The notes below the pieces were generated by a model, which was not told the origin of the DNA, searched no databases, and saw only the letters and a list, made by a program, of their open reading frames with translations. From NCBI RefSeq assembly GCF_002091985.1, contig NZ_MKKX01000035.1:1-64000 (forward strand): a DNA stretch of 64,000 nt. The letters run 5' to 3'. Source of the DNA: Rhodococcus sp. 1163 (GTDB lineage: Bacteria; Actinomycetota; Actinomycetes; Mycobacteriales; Mycobacteriaceae). Below, piece after piece: positions 1 to 8,213 of the stretch; position 1 is the stretch's first letter, and each line of letters opens with the position of its first letter. The translations under genes were made by a program, and so were the position numbers.

Positions 1-1
1 T

Positions 2-871
2 ATGCGTGGAATTGTTCTGGCGGGCGGTACCGGGTCGCGTCTTCATCCGATCACGATGGGCATCAGCAAGCAGTTGGTGCCGGTGTACGACAAGCCGATG
101 ATCTACTACCCGCTCTCGACGCTGATCTTGGCCAATATCCGCGACATTCTGATCATCACCACCGAACAGGATTCGCAGCAGTTCCAACGTCTGCTCGGCG
201 ACGGCTCCCAGTTCGGCATCAACCTGACCTACAAGGTCCAGCACGAGCCGAACGGGCTCGCTCAAGCGTTCGTCCTCGGAGCGGAGCACATCGGCTCCGA
301 CAGTGCCGCTTTGGTGCTCGGCGACAACATCTTCTACGGCCCCGGACTGGGATCGCAACTCGGCCGATTCGGTGACATCGACGGCGCAGCAGTCTTCGCG
401 TACGAGGTGAAAGATCCCAGCGCCTACGGCGTCATCGAATTCGACGCCGCAGGCAAAGCGATCTCGTTGGAAGAGAAGCCGAAGGTCCCGAAGTCGAACT
501 TCTCCGTCCCCGGCCTGTACTTCTACGACAACGACGTGCTCGCCATCGCCCGCGATCTTCAGCCGTCGGCGCGCGGGGAATACGAGATCACCGACGTCAA
601 CCGGCACTACCTCGATGCCGGGCGTCTCGCCGTGGAAGTCCTGCCCCGAGGGACGGCATGGCTCGATACCGGCACCTTCGATTCGCTACTCGATGCTTCC
701 AATTATGTGCGCACCATCGAGCAACGGCAGGGCCTGAAAATTGGTTCACCGGAAGAAGTATCGTGGCGTCGCGGATTCATCACCGACGATCAGCTGCGGG
801 AACGGGCAACCAAGCTCGTCAAATCCGGGTACGGGCAATACCTGCTCGACCTCGTCGATCGCGGCAAGTAG
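2..871 (+). CDS. rmlA: Glucose-1-phosphate thymidylyltransferase RmlA
   Basis: Makes dTDP-glucose from glucose-1-phosphate and dTTP, the first step to dTDP-rhamnose, which Mycobacteriales need for the rhamnose linker between peptidoglycan and galactan. The 289-residue length is normal for the family. The N-terminal nucleotide-binding loop [13 protein letters not shown] (residues 6-18), the EEKP segment near residue 157 and the late [11 protein letters not shown] motif are all present. The ATG lies at the very edge of the window, so an upstream start or ribosome site cannot be judged. rmlC follows after 11 nt, so the pair is an operon. Function is known for the family; its cell-wall role is inferred from the neighbours. 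Confidence 0.96.
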   Translation: MRGIVLAGGTGSRLHPITMGISKQLVPVYDKPMIYYPLSTLILANIRDILIITTEQDSQQFQRLLGDGSQFGINLTYKVQHEPNGLAQAFVLGAEHIGSDSAALVLGDNIFYGPGLGSQLGRFGDIDGAAVFAYEVKDPSAYGVIEFDAAGKAISLEEKPKVPKSNFSVPGLYFYDNDVLAIARDLQPSARGEYEITDVNRHYLDAGRLAVEVLPRGTAWLDTGTFDSLLDASNYVRTIEQRQGLKIGSPEEVSWRRGFITDDQLRERATKLVKSGYGQYLLDLVDRGK

Positions 872-882
872 AGGATCTGCAG

Positions 883-1470
883 ATGAGCTTTCGTGAATTG
901 AAAATCCCCGGTGCCTTCGAATTCACCCCACGCCAGTTCGGTGACGATCGCGGCGTGTTCTTCGAATGGTTCAAATCTTCGGACTTCGAACAGGCCGTCG
1001 GGCGGCCGTTGGAGTTGGCGCAGGCGAACTGCTCGGTCTCGGCCGCCGGGGTGCTGCGCGGTATCCACTTCACCGACACCCCTCCCGGCCAGGCGAAGTA
1101 CGTCACCTGCACCAAGGGTGCGTTTCTGGATGTGATCGTCGATCTGCGGGTCGGGTCGCCGACATTCGGGACGTGGGACAGCGTGCTGATCGACGACGTC
1201 GACCGTCGTGCGGTGTATCTCCCGGAAGGCCTCGGGCATGCGATCTTGTCGCTCGAAGACGGTTCGACGGTGATGTACCTGTGCTCGATCGAGTACACCC
1301 CGGCTTTGGATCGCGACATGAATCCGCTCGATACCGATCTGGCGATCGACTGGCCCACCCTTGCTCGCGACGGTTCACCGCTCGAGTACCAGCTCTCCGA
1401 CAAAGACAAAGCTGCACCCTCACTCGCGCAGGCCATCGACGCCGCATACCTGCCGACCTACACGAACTGA
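883..1470 (+). CDS. rmlC: dTDP-4-dehydrorhamnose 3,5-epimerase RmlC
   Basis: Epimerises dTDP-4-keto-6-deoxyglucose at C3 and C5 in the rhamnose pathway. The 195-residue protein shows the cupin-type signature RGIHFTDTPPGQAKY with His62 and Lys72 as probable active-site residues, and MYLCSIEY near residue 131 with a candidate catalytic Tyr. The open frame extends upstream to 658, but the ATG at 883 follows a GAGG at 871-874 with 8 nt spacing and gives the usual family N-terminus, so 883 was chosen. It lies directly behind rmlA and converges with the gtrA-like gene, whose stop is 10 nt away. Confidence 0.95.
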   Translation: MSFRELKIPGAFEFTPRQFGDDRGVFFEWFKSSDFEQAVGRPLELAQANCSVSAAGVLRGIHFTDTPPGQAKYVTCTKGAFLDVIVDLRVGSPTFGTWDSVLIDDVDRRAVYLPEGLGHAILSLEDGSTVMYLCSIEYTPALDRDMNPLDTDLAIDWPTLARDGSPLEYQLSDKDKAAPSLAQAIDAAYLPTYTN

Positions 1471-1480
1471 GCGCAGACGA

Positions 1481-1969
1481 TCAGCGGATCTTGAAGATCA
1501 CGGTGCGCTGAACGATGAAGTTGATGACCGTCGCGGTTCCCTGAGCGATGACGAACGCCGCGGCGCTGTACAAGATCGTCTCCGGCCAAATATGCCCGAA
1601 GACGGTGTACAGGGCGTTCTGCACCCCGAAGGTGGCGGCGTAGAGCGCGACCACCGCAATGAATCGAGCGCGAGAAGGTGCAGCGCGGAACGTCCAACGC
1701 CGATTGATCAGGTAAGCCACCGTCGTACCCACGATGAATCCGACGGCTTTGGCGATCGACAGTTGGAAGTCGAGGCCGTACTGCAAAGCGATGGTGATGG
1801 AGAAGTCGAAGATCGCCGACAGCACCCCCGTCGCCAAGAAGCGGATGACCTGGGTCTTCAGGTCCAGGGCCTCGTCGGCGATGTTCTCGGTCAGCGGCAG
1901 CTCGACGGGAAGAGGAACGTGATGCTGGAGTTCTTCGTCTTCGGCTGACCAGTCGTCGGGTGCGGGCAC
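1481..1969 (-). CDS. GtrA-like membrane protein (Rv3789-like)
   Basis: Small polytopic protein of the GtrA family, with about four hydrophobic helices starting at VIRFLATGVLSAIFDF and the conserved stretches AYLINRRWTF and TATVINFIVQRTVIF. In M. tuberculosis the homologue Rv3789 lies beside dprE1 and has been linked to decaprenyl-phosphoryl-arabinose export or to arabinan assembly; its exact role is debated. The start is uncertain: in-frame ATGs exist at 1993 and 1975, but the GTG at 1969 lies 8 nt after a TAGTGT hexamer, the same arrangement as at several neighbouring genes, and still leaves a long N-terminal tail. It is divergent from dprE1, with little intergenic DNA between them. Confidence 0.85.
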   Translation of the reverse strand: MPAPDDWSAEDEELQHHVPLPVELPLTENIADEALDLKTQVIRFLATGVLSAIFDFSITIALQYGLDFQLSIAKAVGFIVGTTVAYLINRRWTFRAAPSRARFIAVVALYAATFGVQNALYTVFGHIWPETILYSAAAFVIAQGTATVINFIVQRTVIFKIR

Positions 1970-1977
1970 GATCATTG

Positions 1978-1983
1978 ACACTA
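1978..1983 (-). promoter_or_regulatory. Putative -10 box, leaderless start of gtrA-like gene
   Basis: On the minus strand TAGTGT is followed by 8 nt and then GTG at 1969. The spacing fits transcription starting at the start codon. It is inferred from sequence only. Confidence 0.4.
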
Positions 1984-2033
1984 GCTGTCTCATTGACAAG
2001 AGCGCAGCCTGCGAAGCGACCCAGATGACCGAG

Positions 2034-2039
2034 TACCCT
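2034..2039 (+). promoter_or_regulatory. Putative -10 box, leaderless start of dprE1
   Basis: TACCCT lies 8 nt before the dprE1 ATG at 2048, and no Shine-Dalgarno sequence is visible. TTGACA at 1993-1998 is too far upstream (35 nt) to act as its -35 element. Confidence 0.5.
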
Positions 2040-2047
2040 CTAGACCG

Positions 2048-3499
2048 ATGTCCACGACAGCCGACGACGCACTCTTCCCCCTGGAGCCACAGGCCGGGAA
2101 CACTGCGCCGCTACCCACGCAGACCCGCACACTTTCCGGATGGGGCCGCACGTCGCCGTCCACCGGTGAGGTGCTCTCGACTTCCGACCTGGAGCTCATC
2201 GCGAGCGCAGTAAAACAAGTCGCAGAGCAAAACGACAGCAAGCCCTCTCACCTGCGCCGCGGCGTCATTGCGCGTGGTTTGGGCCGCTCGTACGGCGACA
2301 ATGCGCAGAACTCGGGCGGCCTCGTCATCGACATGACGGCGCTCAACGGCATCCACAGCATCGACGCTGGAACTCGCATCGTCGACGTGGACGGCGGCGT
2401 CAGTCTCGACCAGCTGATGCGCGCAGCACTGCCATTCGGCCTGTGGGTTCCGGTGTTGCCCGGGACGCGTCAGGTCACCATCGGTGGCGCCATCGGCACC
2501 GATATCCACGGTAAGAACCATCACAGTGCCGGTAGCTTCGGCAACCATGTGCGCTCGATGGAGCTCCTCACCGCTGACGGCGAGATCCGGCACCTGACCC
2601 CGTCCGGCAAGAACGCCAAGCTGTTCTGGGCCACTGTCGGCGGCAACGGCCTCACCGGAATCATCCTGCGTGCGACCATCGAGATGACGCCGACGGAGAC
2701 GGCATACTTCATCGCCGACGGTGACGTCACCCGGAACCTCGACGAAACCATCGCCCTGCACAGCGATGGCAGTGAGAACAATTACGACTACTCGAGCGCA
2801 TGGTTCGACGCCATCGCCGCCCCGCCGAAGCTCGGTCGTGCCGCCGTGTCGCGCGGGTCCTTGGCGAGGCTCGATCAGCTGCCCGAGAAATTGCAGAAGG
2901 ATCCGCTTCGATTCAACGCGAAGCCGCTACTGACGTTCCCCGACGTGTTCCCCAACGGGCTGGCCAACAAGTTCACGCTCGGCGCGGTCGGCCAGGCCTG
3001 GTACCTCAAGGCAGGCAACTACCGGAACAAGGTTCAGAACCTCACGGCGTTCTACCACCCACTCGACATGTTCGGCGAGTGGAATCGTGCTTATGGTTCG
3101 AACGGGTTCCTGCAGTACCAGTTCGTGGTGCCGCCGGAGGCTGTCGATGAATTCAAGAAGATCATCGTCGACATCCAGAAGTCGGGGCACTACTCCTTCC
3201 TGAACGTCTTCAAGCTGTTCGGCCCGGGAAACAAAGCGCCACTGAGCTTCCCGATACCAGGCTGGAACATCTGCGTCGATTTCCCGATCAAGGCAGGCTT
3301 GGGCGAGTTCGTTCGAGAACTCGACAAGCGCGTCCTCGAATTCGGCGGACGCCTCTACACAGCGAAGGACTCACGCACTAGTGCCGAGACCTTCCATGCG
3401 ATGTACCCCCGGATCGACGAGTGGATCAAGGTCCGCCGATCCGTCGACCCCACAGGCGTTTTCGCCTCCGATATGGCCAGAAGGTTGGAATTGTTGTGA
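2048..3499 (+). CDS. dprE1: Decaprenylphosphoryl-ribose oxidase DprE1
   Basis: FAD-dependent oxidase that converts decaprenyl-phosphoryl-ribose to its 2-keto form; with DprE2 it makes the sole arabinose donor for cell-wall arabinan. The 483 residues include the FAD-binding segment [16 protein letters not shown] (about residues 76-91) and a C-terminal region nearly identical to the mycobacterial enzyme. Cys409 in [11 protein letters not shown] corresponds by hand alignment to Cys387 of M. tuberculosis DprE1, the residue attacked by benzothiazinones. The C-terminal sequence [10 protein letters not shown] is conserved. Its stop TGA overlaps the GTG start of dprE2 (GTGA), so the two are translationally coupled. 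Confidence 0.97.
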   Translation: MSTTADDALFPLEPQAGNTAPLPTQTRTLSGWGRTSPSTGEVLSTSDLELIASAVKQVAEQNDSKPSHLRRGVIARGLGRSYGDNAQNSGGLVIDMTALNGIHSIDAGTRIVDVDGGVSLDQLMRAALPFGLWVPVLPGTRQVTIGGAIGTDIHGKNHHSAGSFGNHVRSMELLTADGEIRHLTPSGKNAKLFWATVGGNGLTGIILRATIEMTPTETAYFIADGDVTRNLDETIALHSDGSENNYDYSSAWFDAIAAPPKLGRAAVSRGSLARLDQLPEKLQKDPLRFNAKPLLTFPDVFPNGLANKFTLGAVGQAWYLKAGNYRNKVQNLTAFYHPLDMFGEWNRAYGSNGFLQYQFVVPPEAVDEFKKIIVDIQKSGHYSFLNVFKLFGPGNKAPLSFPIPGWNICVDFPIKAGLGEFVRELDKRVLEFGGRLYTAKDSRTSAETFHAMYPRIDEWIKVRRSVDPTGVFASDMARRLELL

Positions 3500-4260
3500 C
3501 GATCGACGCTGTGGGTAACCCGCAGACCATTCTCGTGCTCGGCGGAACAAGCGAGATCGGCCTCGCGATCACCGAGGAGTACCTGTCGAAGTCACCGGCG
3601 CGCGTCATTCTCGCCGCATTGCCGAACGACCCCCTTCGTGACAGTGCCGTAGCGCAGCTGACCGCCAAGGGCGCAAAGTCCGTGGACGTCATCGATTTCG
3701 ATGCGCTCGACACTGCGTCACACCCGAAGGTCATCGACGAAGCCTGGTCCAAGGGCGATGTCGACGTCGCAATCGTCGCATTCGCGGTGGATTTCGACGC
3801 CGAGGAACTGTGGCAGGACCAGCGCAAGGCAGTGCTCGCCGCGAACATCAACTACACGGCATCGGTTTCGGTCGGTGTACTGCTGGGCGAGAAGATGAAA
3901 GCACAGGCGTACGGCCGCATCATCGTCATGTCCTCGGTGGCGGGTGAGCGGGTTCGCCGGTCCAACTTCGTCTACGGCTCCACCAAGGCCGGACTCGACG
4001 GCTTCTACCTCGGACTCGGAGAAGCGTTGCGCGAGTTCGGTCCTCGCGTCACGGTCGTTCGGCCGGGAATGGTGCGCACCAAGTTCAGCGCGCACGTCAA
4101 GGAAGCGCCGATGACCGTCGACAAGGAGGTCATCGCCAAGCTCGCGGTGAACGCTTCGCAGAAGGGCAAGGAAATCATCTGGACGCCGGCGCCGTGGCGT
4201 CTGGTGATGATGGTTCTGCGGCACGTCCCGCGGCCGATCTTCCGCAAGCTCCCCATCTAG
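3496..4260 (+). CDS. dprE2: Decaprenylphosphoryl-2-keto-ribose reductase DprE2
   Basis: Short-chain dehydrogenase that reduces the 2-keto intermediate from DprE1 to decaprenyl-phosphoryl-arabinose. The start is GTG at 3496, overlapping the dprE1 stop, because it gives the family N-terminus ([19 protein letters not shown]) and 254 residues, the same length as Rv3791; a longer reading from 3421 is rejected. The nucleotide-binding GGTSEIG motif is at residues 16-22, and [10 protein letters not shown] with a YGSTK catalytic Tyr/Lys pair lies near residues 145-165. The stop codon is followed directly by the aftA ATG with no gap. Confidence 0.96.
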   Translation: MTIDAVGNPQTILVLGGTSEIGLAITEEYLSKSPARVILAALPNDPLRDSAVAQLTAKGAKSVDVIDFDALDTASHPKVIDEAWSKGDVDVAIVAFAVDFDAEELWQDQRKAVLAANINYTASVSVGVLLGEKMKAQAYGRIIVMSSVAGERVRRSNFVYGSTKAGLDGFYLGLGEALREFGPRVTVVRPGMVRTKFSAHVKEAPMTVDKEVIAKLAVNASQKGKEIIWTPAPWRLVMMVLRHVPRPIFRKLPI

Positions 4261-6324
4261 ATGAGACGAGCGCTCGGCACGGCCTTCGAAGGCGTACTGG
4301 CCGCTCTCGTTGCAGCAATTGTTGCAACGGTCGGGTTGTATGCCTTCTCACTCGTCGAGTGGCCGGCATTCAACTCGTCCAACGTCACTCGCGCCGTGAC
4401 GACCCTCGGCCAGGTCGCCTGCGCCATCGCGTTCGCAGTGGCCATCGTGCTCTACCGTCGAGGAAAACTCGAATGGTTGGCGAAGTCGCTGACATGGGTC
4501 GGGCTGTCCGGATTCGTGACGATCACTCTCGGAATGCCGCTGGCCGCAACCAAGCTGTACTTGTTCGGCGTCTCCGTCGACCAGGAGTTCCGGACCGAAT
4601 ACCTGACGCGGCTCACCGACTCGGCCGCACTCCGCGACATGACGTACGCGGACATCCCGCCCTTCTACCCCGCGGGATGGTTCTGGCTGGGCGGACGCGT
4701 CGGAAACCTGCTCGGCATGGATGGCTGGGAAGTGTTCAAGCCGTTCGCAATCGGATTCCTCGCCGTCACTGCGGTGCTGGCATTCACGTTATGGAAAGCA
4801 CTCGTGCGGGTCGACTGGGCCGTGGCCGTCAGCGCAGTGACAACTGCACTGGTCGTCGCCTATGCATCTCCCGAGGCATACAGCGCGGTCATCGCCCTGC
4901 TGATCGCGCCGGCACTCCTGTTGGCCTGGGGTGCGCTGAACAGACCGGTGGCTTCCGGTGTCAGCGGGCGCTTGAATGGCGCGCTCAAGCCATCTGATCG
5001 TATGAATGGACCATTGAAGCGGTCGGAGGGTGCGACCGAACCCCAGCGGTCGGAGGGTGCGACCGAGCCCCAGCGGTCGGAGGGTGCGACCGAGCCCCAG
5101 CGGTCGGAGGGTGCGACCGAACCCCAGCGGTCGGGGGGTACGGGCTCCTGGGGATGGGGAGCGGTCGTGGGCACGGGCCTGTTCCTCGGCCTGGCCGCCA
5201 CTTTCTACACCCTCTATCTGGGTCTGGCTGCGTTCGCGGTCACGCTGATGGCCGTCGTATCGACGATCTTGGGTATCCGGGCCCAGAAGAGCTGGCGCGC
5301 GGCGATTCCTGTTGCCGTCCGGCTCTTCGCCATCGCGGCTATCTCCGGTCTCGTTGCGCTGACCGTGTGGCTCCCGTATTTGGTGGACGCTCTGACCGGG
5401 ACTCCGTCGACGTCGGGAACCGCTTTGCACTACCTCCCGGAGGCCGGCGCGACCCTGCCGTTTCCGATGTTGCAGTTCTCGTTGGTCGGCGCACTGTGTC
5501 TCACGGGGACGGTGTGGCTCGCCGTGCGGGCGGCGTCTTCGCGTCGCGCCCAGGCGTTGGGCATCGGCGTCGTCGCGGTCTATCTGTGGACGCTTCTGTC
5601 GATGGCTGCCACTGTCGCGGGCACGACGCTACTGTCGTTCCGGCTCGAAGCCGTTCTGATCGTATTACTGGGCGCAGCAGGCGTTTTTGGCTTCCTCGAA
5701 GGAACCAAAGCGATCTACCAGGCGATCAACGAACCGTCACGGTTCAAGATTGCCGCTGTCGTGATCGCGGCCGTCGGGGCAATGGCATTCGCACAGAGCA
5801 TTCCGCAGATCCTGCAGACCGAGATCACCGTCGCCTACTCCGATACCGACGGTGACGGCGTGCGCGCCGACAAGCGTCCGCCGAGCGCGGTGTCGTACTA
5901 CAGCGACATCGACGCCGCCATCCGCGAGCAGATCGGCAGGCCCCGGGACGAGACCATCGTGTTGACCGCCGACACGTCGTTCCTGAGCTACTACTCGTAC
6001 TTCGGGTTCCAAGGCCTGACCTCGCACTATGCGAATCCGCTCGCCCAGTTCGACGAGCGCGCTGCAGCTATCGCCGACTGGGCGACGCTCGAGACTCCGG
6101 ACGAACTGCTCGCGGCCATGGACGGAAGTGCATGGGCCGCGCCGGATGCGTTCCTGTTCCGACGCGGGGCAGAGGGTTACACCCTGCGATTGGCCGAGGA
6201 CGTGTACCCGAACGATCCGAACGTGCGCCGCTACACCGTCACTTTCGACGAATCGTTGTTCGAGGATCAACGATTCACCGTCACCGACATCGGTCCGTTT
6301 GCCCTGGTCACCCGCAACACCTAG
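4261..6324 (+). CDS. aftA: Arabinofuranosyltransferase AftA with repeat-derived insertion
   Basis: Transfers the first arabinofuranose from decaprenyl-phosphoryl-arabinose to galactan, at the outer face of the membrane. It is a GT-C type polytopic protein with many hydrophobic helices and a soluble C-terminal domain; the conserved VDQEFRTEYL loop is near residue 110. The frame starts on the base after the dprE2 stop. At 687 residues it is longer than Rv3792 (643). The excess is explained by residues 237-289: an 18-residue segment RLNGALKPSDRMNGPLKR encoded by a copy of the palindromic repeat found elsewhere in the window, then four copies of RSEGATEPQ. The insert falls in a hydrophilic loop between helices, so the enzyme is probably still active. 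Confidence 0.94.
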   Translation: MRRALGTAFEGVLAALVAAIVATVGLYAFSLVEWPAFNSSNVTRAVTTLGQVACAIAFAVAIVLYRRGKLEWLAKSLTWVGLSGFVTITLGMPLAATKLYLFGVSVDQEFRTEYLTRLTDSAALRDMTYADIPPFYPAGWFWLGGRVGNLLGMDGWEVFKPFAIGFLAVTAVLAFTLWKALVRVDWAVAVSAVTTALVVAYASPEAYSAVIALLIAPALLLAWGALNRPVASGVSGRLNGALKPSDRMNGPLKRSEGATEPQRSEGATEPQRSEGATEPQRSEGATEPQRSGGTGSWGWGAVVGTGLFLGLAATFYTLYLGLAAFAVTLMAVVSTILGIRAQKSWRAAIPVAVRLFAIAAISGLVALTVWLPYLVDALTGTPSTSGTALHYLPEAGATLPFPMLQFSLVGALCLTGTVWLAVRAASSRRAQALGIGVVAVYLWTLLSMAATVAGTTLLSFRLEAVLIVLLGAAGVFGFLEGTKAIYQAINEPSRFKIAAVVIAAVGAMAFAQSIPQILQTEITVAYSDTDGDGVRADKRPPSAVSYYSDIDAAIREQIGRPRDETIVLTADTSFLSYYSYFGFQGLTSHYANPLAQFDERAAAIADWATLETPDELLAAMDGSAWAAPDAFLFRRGAEGYTLRLAEDVYPNDPNVRRYTVTFDESLFEDQRFTVTDIGPFALVTRNT
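4969..5021 (+). repeat. Palindromic repeat copy 1, inside aftA
   Basis: Begins CGCTTGAATGG and ends with CCATTGAAGCG, with the invariant core CTGATCGTATGAATGG between. It starts exactly on codon 237 of aftA and contains no stop in that frame, so it is translated. A 27-bp tandem array follows directly. Confidence 0.9.
5020..5145 (+). repeat. 27-bp tandem repeat encoding (RSEGATEPQ)4
   Basis: Four head-to-tail 27-bp units encode RSEGATEPQ, followed by a degraded fifth unit (RSGGTG). The unit is a multiple of three, so copy-number change would keep the aftA frame. It lies on the CCATTNAAGCG side of the palindromic repeat, as GC-rich arrays do at other copies. Confidence 0.92.
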
Positions 6325-6345
6325 AAGAATCACATAACGTTCACG

Positions 6346-6351
6346 TAACGT
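6346..6351 (+). promoter_or_regulatory. Putative -10 box, leaderless start at 6360
   Basis: TAACGT is followed by 8 nt and the ATG at 6360. A second, similar block (ATAACGT) lies just upstream. Confidence 0.45.
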
Positions 6352-6359
6352 GCAGCGCG

Positions 6360-8165
6360 ATGACAAACACCGATCGGACCGTGCTCGAGCAGCCGCAGAC
6401 TGCCCCCGCGTCGAAACGCGGGTCGATCTCGACGCGTGTGCGCACTGTGCTGATCTCGCGCGTGGACCGCGCCGACGTGGCTTCTGCCTCGTTGTTCGCG
6501 GTCCTCGCACTGTTCGTCATGCAGGGGCAATGGCGCAACCTCAGCAATGGATACCTCTACAACAGTGGCCAGGATCAGGCCATGTGGGAGTGGTTCCTCT
6601 CCGTCGCCGCGCACTCGGTCGCCCATCTCGACAACCCGCTGTGGAGTGATCTGCAGAATTACCCCGCGGGCGTCAACATGATGGCGAACACCGCGATGTT
6701 CGGTTTGTCGATCCCATTGGCGCCGATCACTTTGTTGTTCGGCCCGACGGTGACCTGGACGATCGGGCTCACCGTCGGTCTCGCCGGTACGGCCTATGCC
6801 TGGTATTGGTTGTTTGCGCGCAGATTGGGCGCATCGCGCGGCGCATCCGCCTTGGGCGGTGCACTCTGCGGCTTCGCCCCTGCCATGGTCTCGCACGCCA
6901 ACGGTCATCCGAACTTCGTCGTCCTGTTCCTGCTGCCGGTGATTGCCTCGATGGTCATCCGCATCGCGCACGACGGCCCGACGGCAAAGCGGACGATCGC
7001 CCTCGGACTCGTCGTTGCGCTGCAGATCTTGCTCGGCGAAGAACCATTGCTGATCTTCGCGATCTCGTTCGGAATCTTCGTCGCCGTTTTCTACCTCGGC
7101 AACCCTCGAAGCATCGTGTCGGCGGTCGCCAACGCGGCCAAGAGCCTGCCGGTCGCAGCCGTCATCGCCGTCGCACTCGTTGCTGTTCCGCTGTGGTGGC
7201 AGTTCTTCGGTCCGCAAAGTTACTCGTTCATCGAGCACGGCAACATGGGCAACGACGCCAAAGCCCTCTTCCAGTTCCCGACGCAGTCCATCGGCGGAAA
7301 GGTGACGCCAGGCCAGGACGTGCGCATCAATGCCACCGAGGAGAACGCCTATCTCGGTTGGCCGTTGCTCGTACTGTGTCTCGGCGCGACGGTGTGGATG
7401 TGGCGCGACGCCCGAGTGCGAGCAGCTGCCGCGACCACGATCGTCATGGGCGTCCTTTCACTCGGAACCTCGCTGTACATCGGCAAGAACGACACCGGAA
7501 TCGAACTTCCGTGGAAGTGGTTCGCGGAGGCCCCGCTCGTCGAATCCGTGTTGGAAACTCGATTCGTCCTCGGCGCGGTGCCCGCACTCGCGCTGATCCT
7601 GGTATTGGCCACCGACAAGGCATTCGGACGCGGACTTCGCCCCCTACCGGGCCTGTGGTCGATCGCGTTGGCGCTCGCTCTCGTCCCGTTGTTCCCGATG
7701 CCGTTGCAGGCGGTGGAGAGAACCCCGACGCCGGCATTCTTCGCCGACGGCGAATGGCGGGACTACCTCGACGGCGGTTCGATCGTCACCGTCCCGCTAC
7801 CTCGACCCGAGGACGCCCGTCCGCTGCTGTGGCAGATCGACGCCGGGATGGGCTTCCCGCTGGCCGCGGGCTACTTCGTCGGACCGAGCGAGCACGTGGA
7901 CAAGAAGGCGAAATACGGTGCCGTCGACCGAAGGACCGCACTTCTGCTGGGTTCGGTACAGAACTCCGGCACGGTCCCTGACATCACCGCCGAGCAGAAG
8001 AAACAGGCCATCGAAGATCTGGACTACTGGAACGCCGACGTAGTCGTGCTTCCGCCGGGAAAGAACAACAGGGCATTGCGTGCGACCGTCGATACTCTCC
8101 TGAGCACCCAAGCCCAGTTCCACGGTGGGGTGTGGGTCTGGGACGTGCGTGCGCTCACACCCTGA
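6360..8165 (+). CDS. GT-C-like polytopic membrane protein, function unknown
   Basis: A 601-residue membrane protein with a short cytoplasmic N-terminus, about ten hydrophobic helices and a soluble C-terminal part. The first large loop holds NSGQDQAMWEWF (near residue 69) and further on YPAGVNMM, a layout like that of GT-C glycosyltransferases, where an acidic pair in the first outer loop binds the polyprenyl-phosphate sugar. It lies between aftA and the emb genes, a place with no equivalent gene in M. tuberculosis, so a role in decorating arabinan or another envelope glycan is a reasonable inference. The ATG at 6360 was chosen because of its spacing to TAACGT. Substrate and linkage cannot be read from the sequence. 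Confidence 0.7.
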   Translation: MTNTDRTVLEQPQTAPASKRGSISTRVRTVLISRVDRADVASASLFAVLALFVMQGQWRNLSNGYLYNSGQDQAMWEWFLSVAAHSVAHLDNPLWSDLQNYPAGVNMMANTAMFGLSIPLAPITLLFGPTVTWTIGLTVGLAGTAYAWYWLFARRLGASRGASALGGALCGFAPAMVSHANGHPNFVVLFLLPVIASMVIRIAHDGPTAKRTIALGLVVALQILLGEEPLLIFAISFGIFVAVFYLGNPRSIVSAVANAAKSLPVAAVIAVALVAVPLWWQFFGPQSYSFIEHGNMGNDAKALFQFPTQSIGGKVTPGQDVRINATEENAYLGWPLLVLCLGATVWMWRDARVRAAAATTIVMGVLSLGTSLYIGKNDTGIELPWKWFAEAPLVESVLETRFVLGAVPALALILVLATDKAFGRGLRPLPGLWSIALALALVPLFPMPLQAVERTPTPAFFADGEWRDYLDGGSIVTVPLPRPEDARPLLWQIDAGMGFPLAAGYFVGPSEHVDKKAKYGAVDRRTALLLGSVQNSGTVPDITAEQKKQAIEDLDYWNADVVVLPPGKNNRALRATVDTLLSTQAQFHGGVWVWDVRALTP

Positions 8166-8199
8166 CCTGCACGAAACCAGTGGCGGTGTGATGGTGCAA

Positions 8200-8205
8200 T
8201 AGCAT
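8200..8205 (+). promoter_or_regulatory. Putative -10 box, leaderless start of first emb gene
   Basis: TAGCAT lies 8 nt before the GTG at 8214, and there is no Shine-Dalgarno sequence between them. Confidence 0.5.
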
Positions 8206-8213
8206 GGGCAATC

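Noticed and set aside
4969-5145. Frameshift or assembly error in aftA
   Set aside because: The whole region stays in frame through to a normal C-terminus, and the inserted sequence is a recognisable copy of a repeat seen elsewhere.
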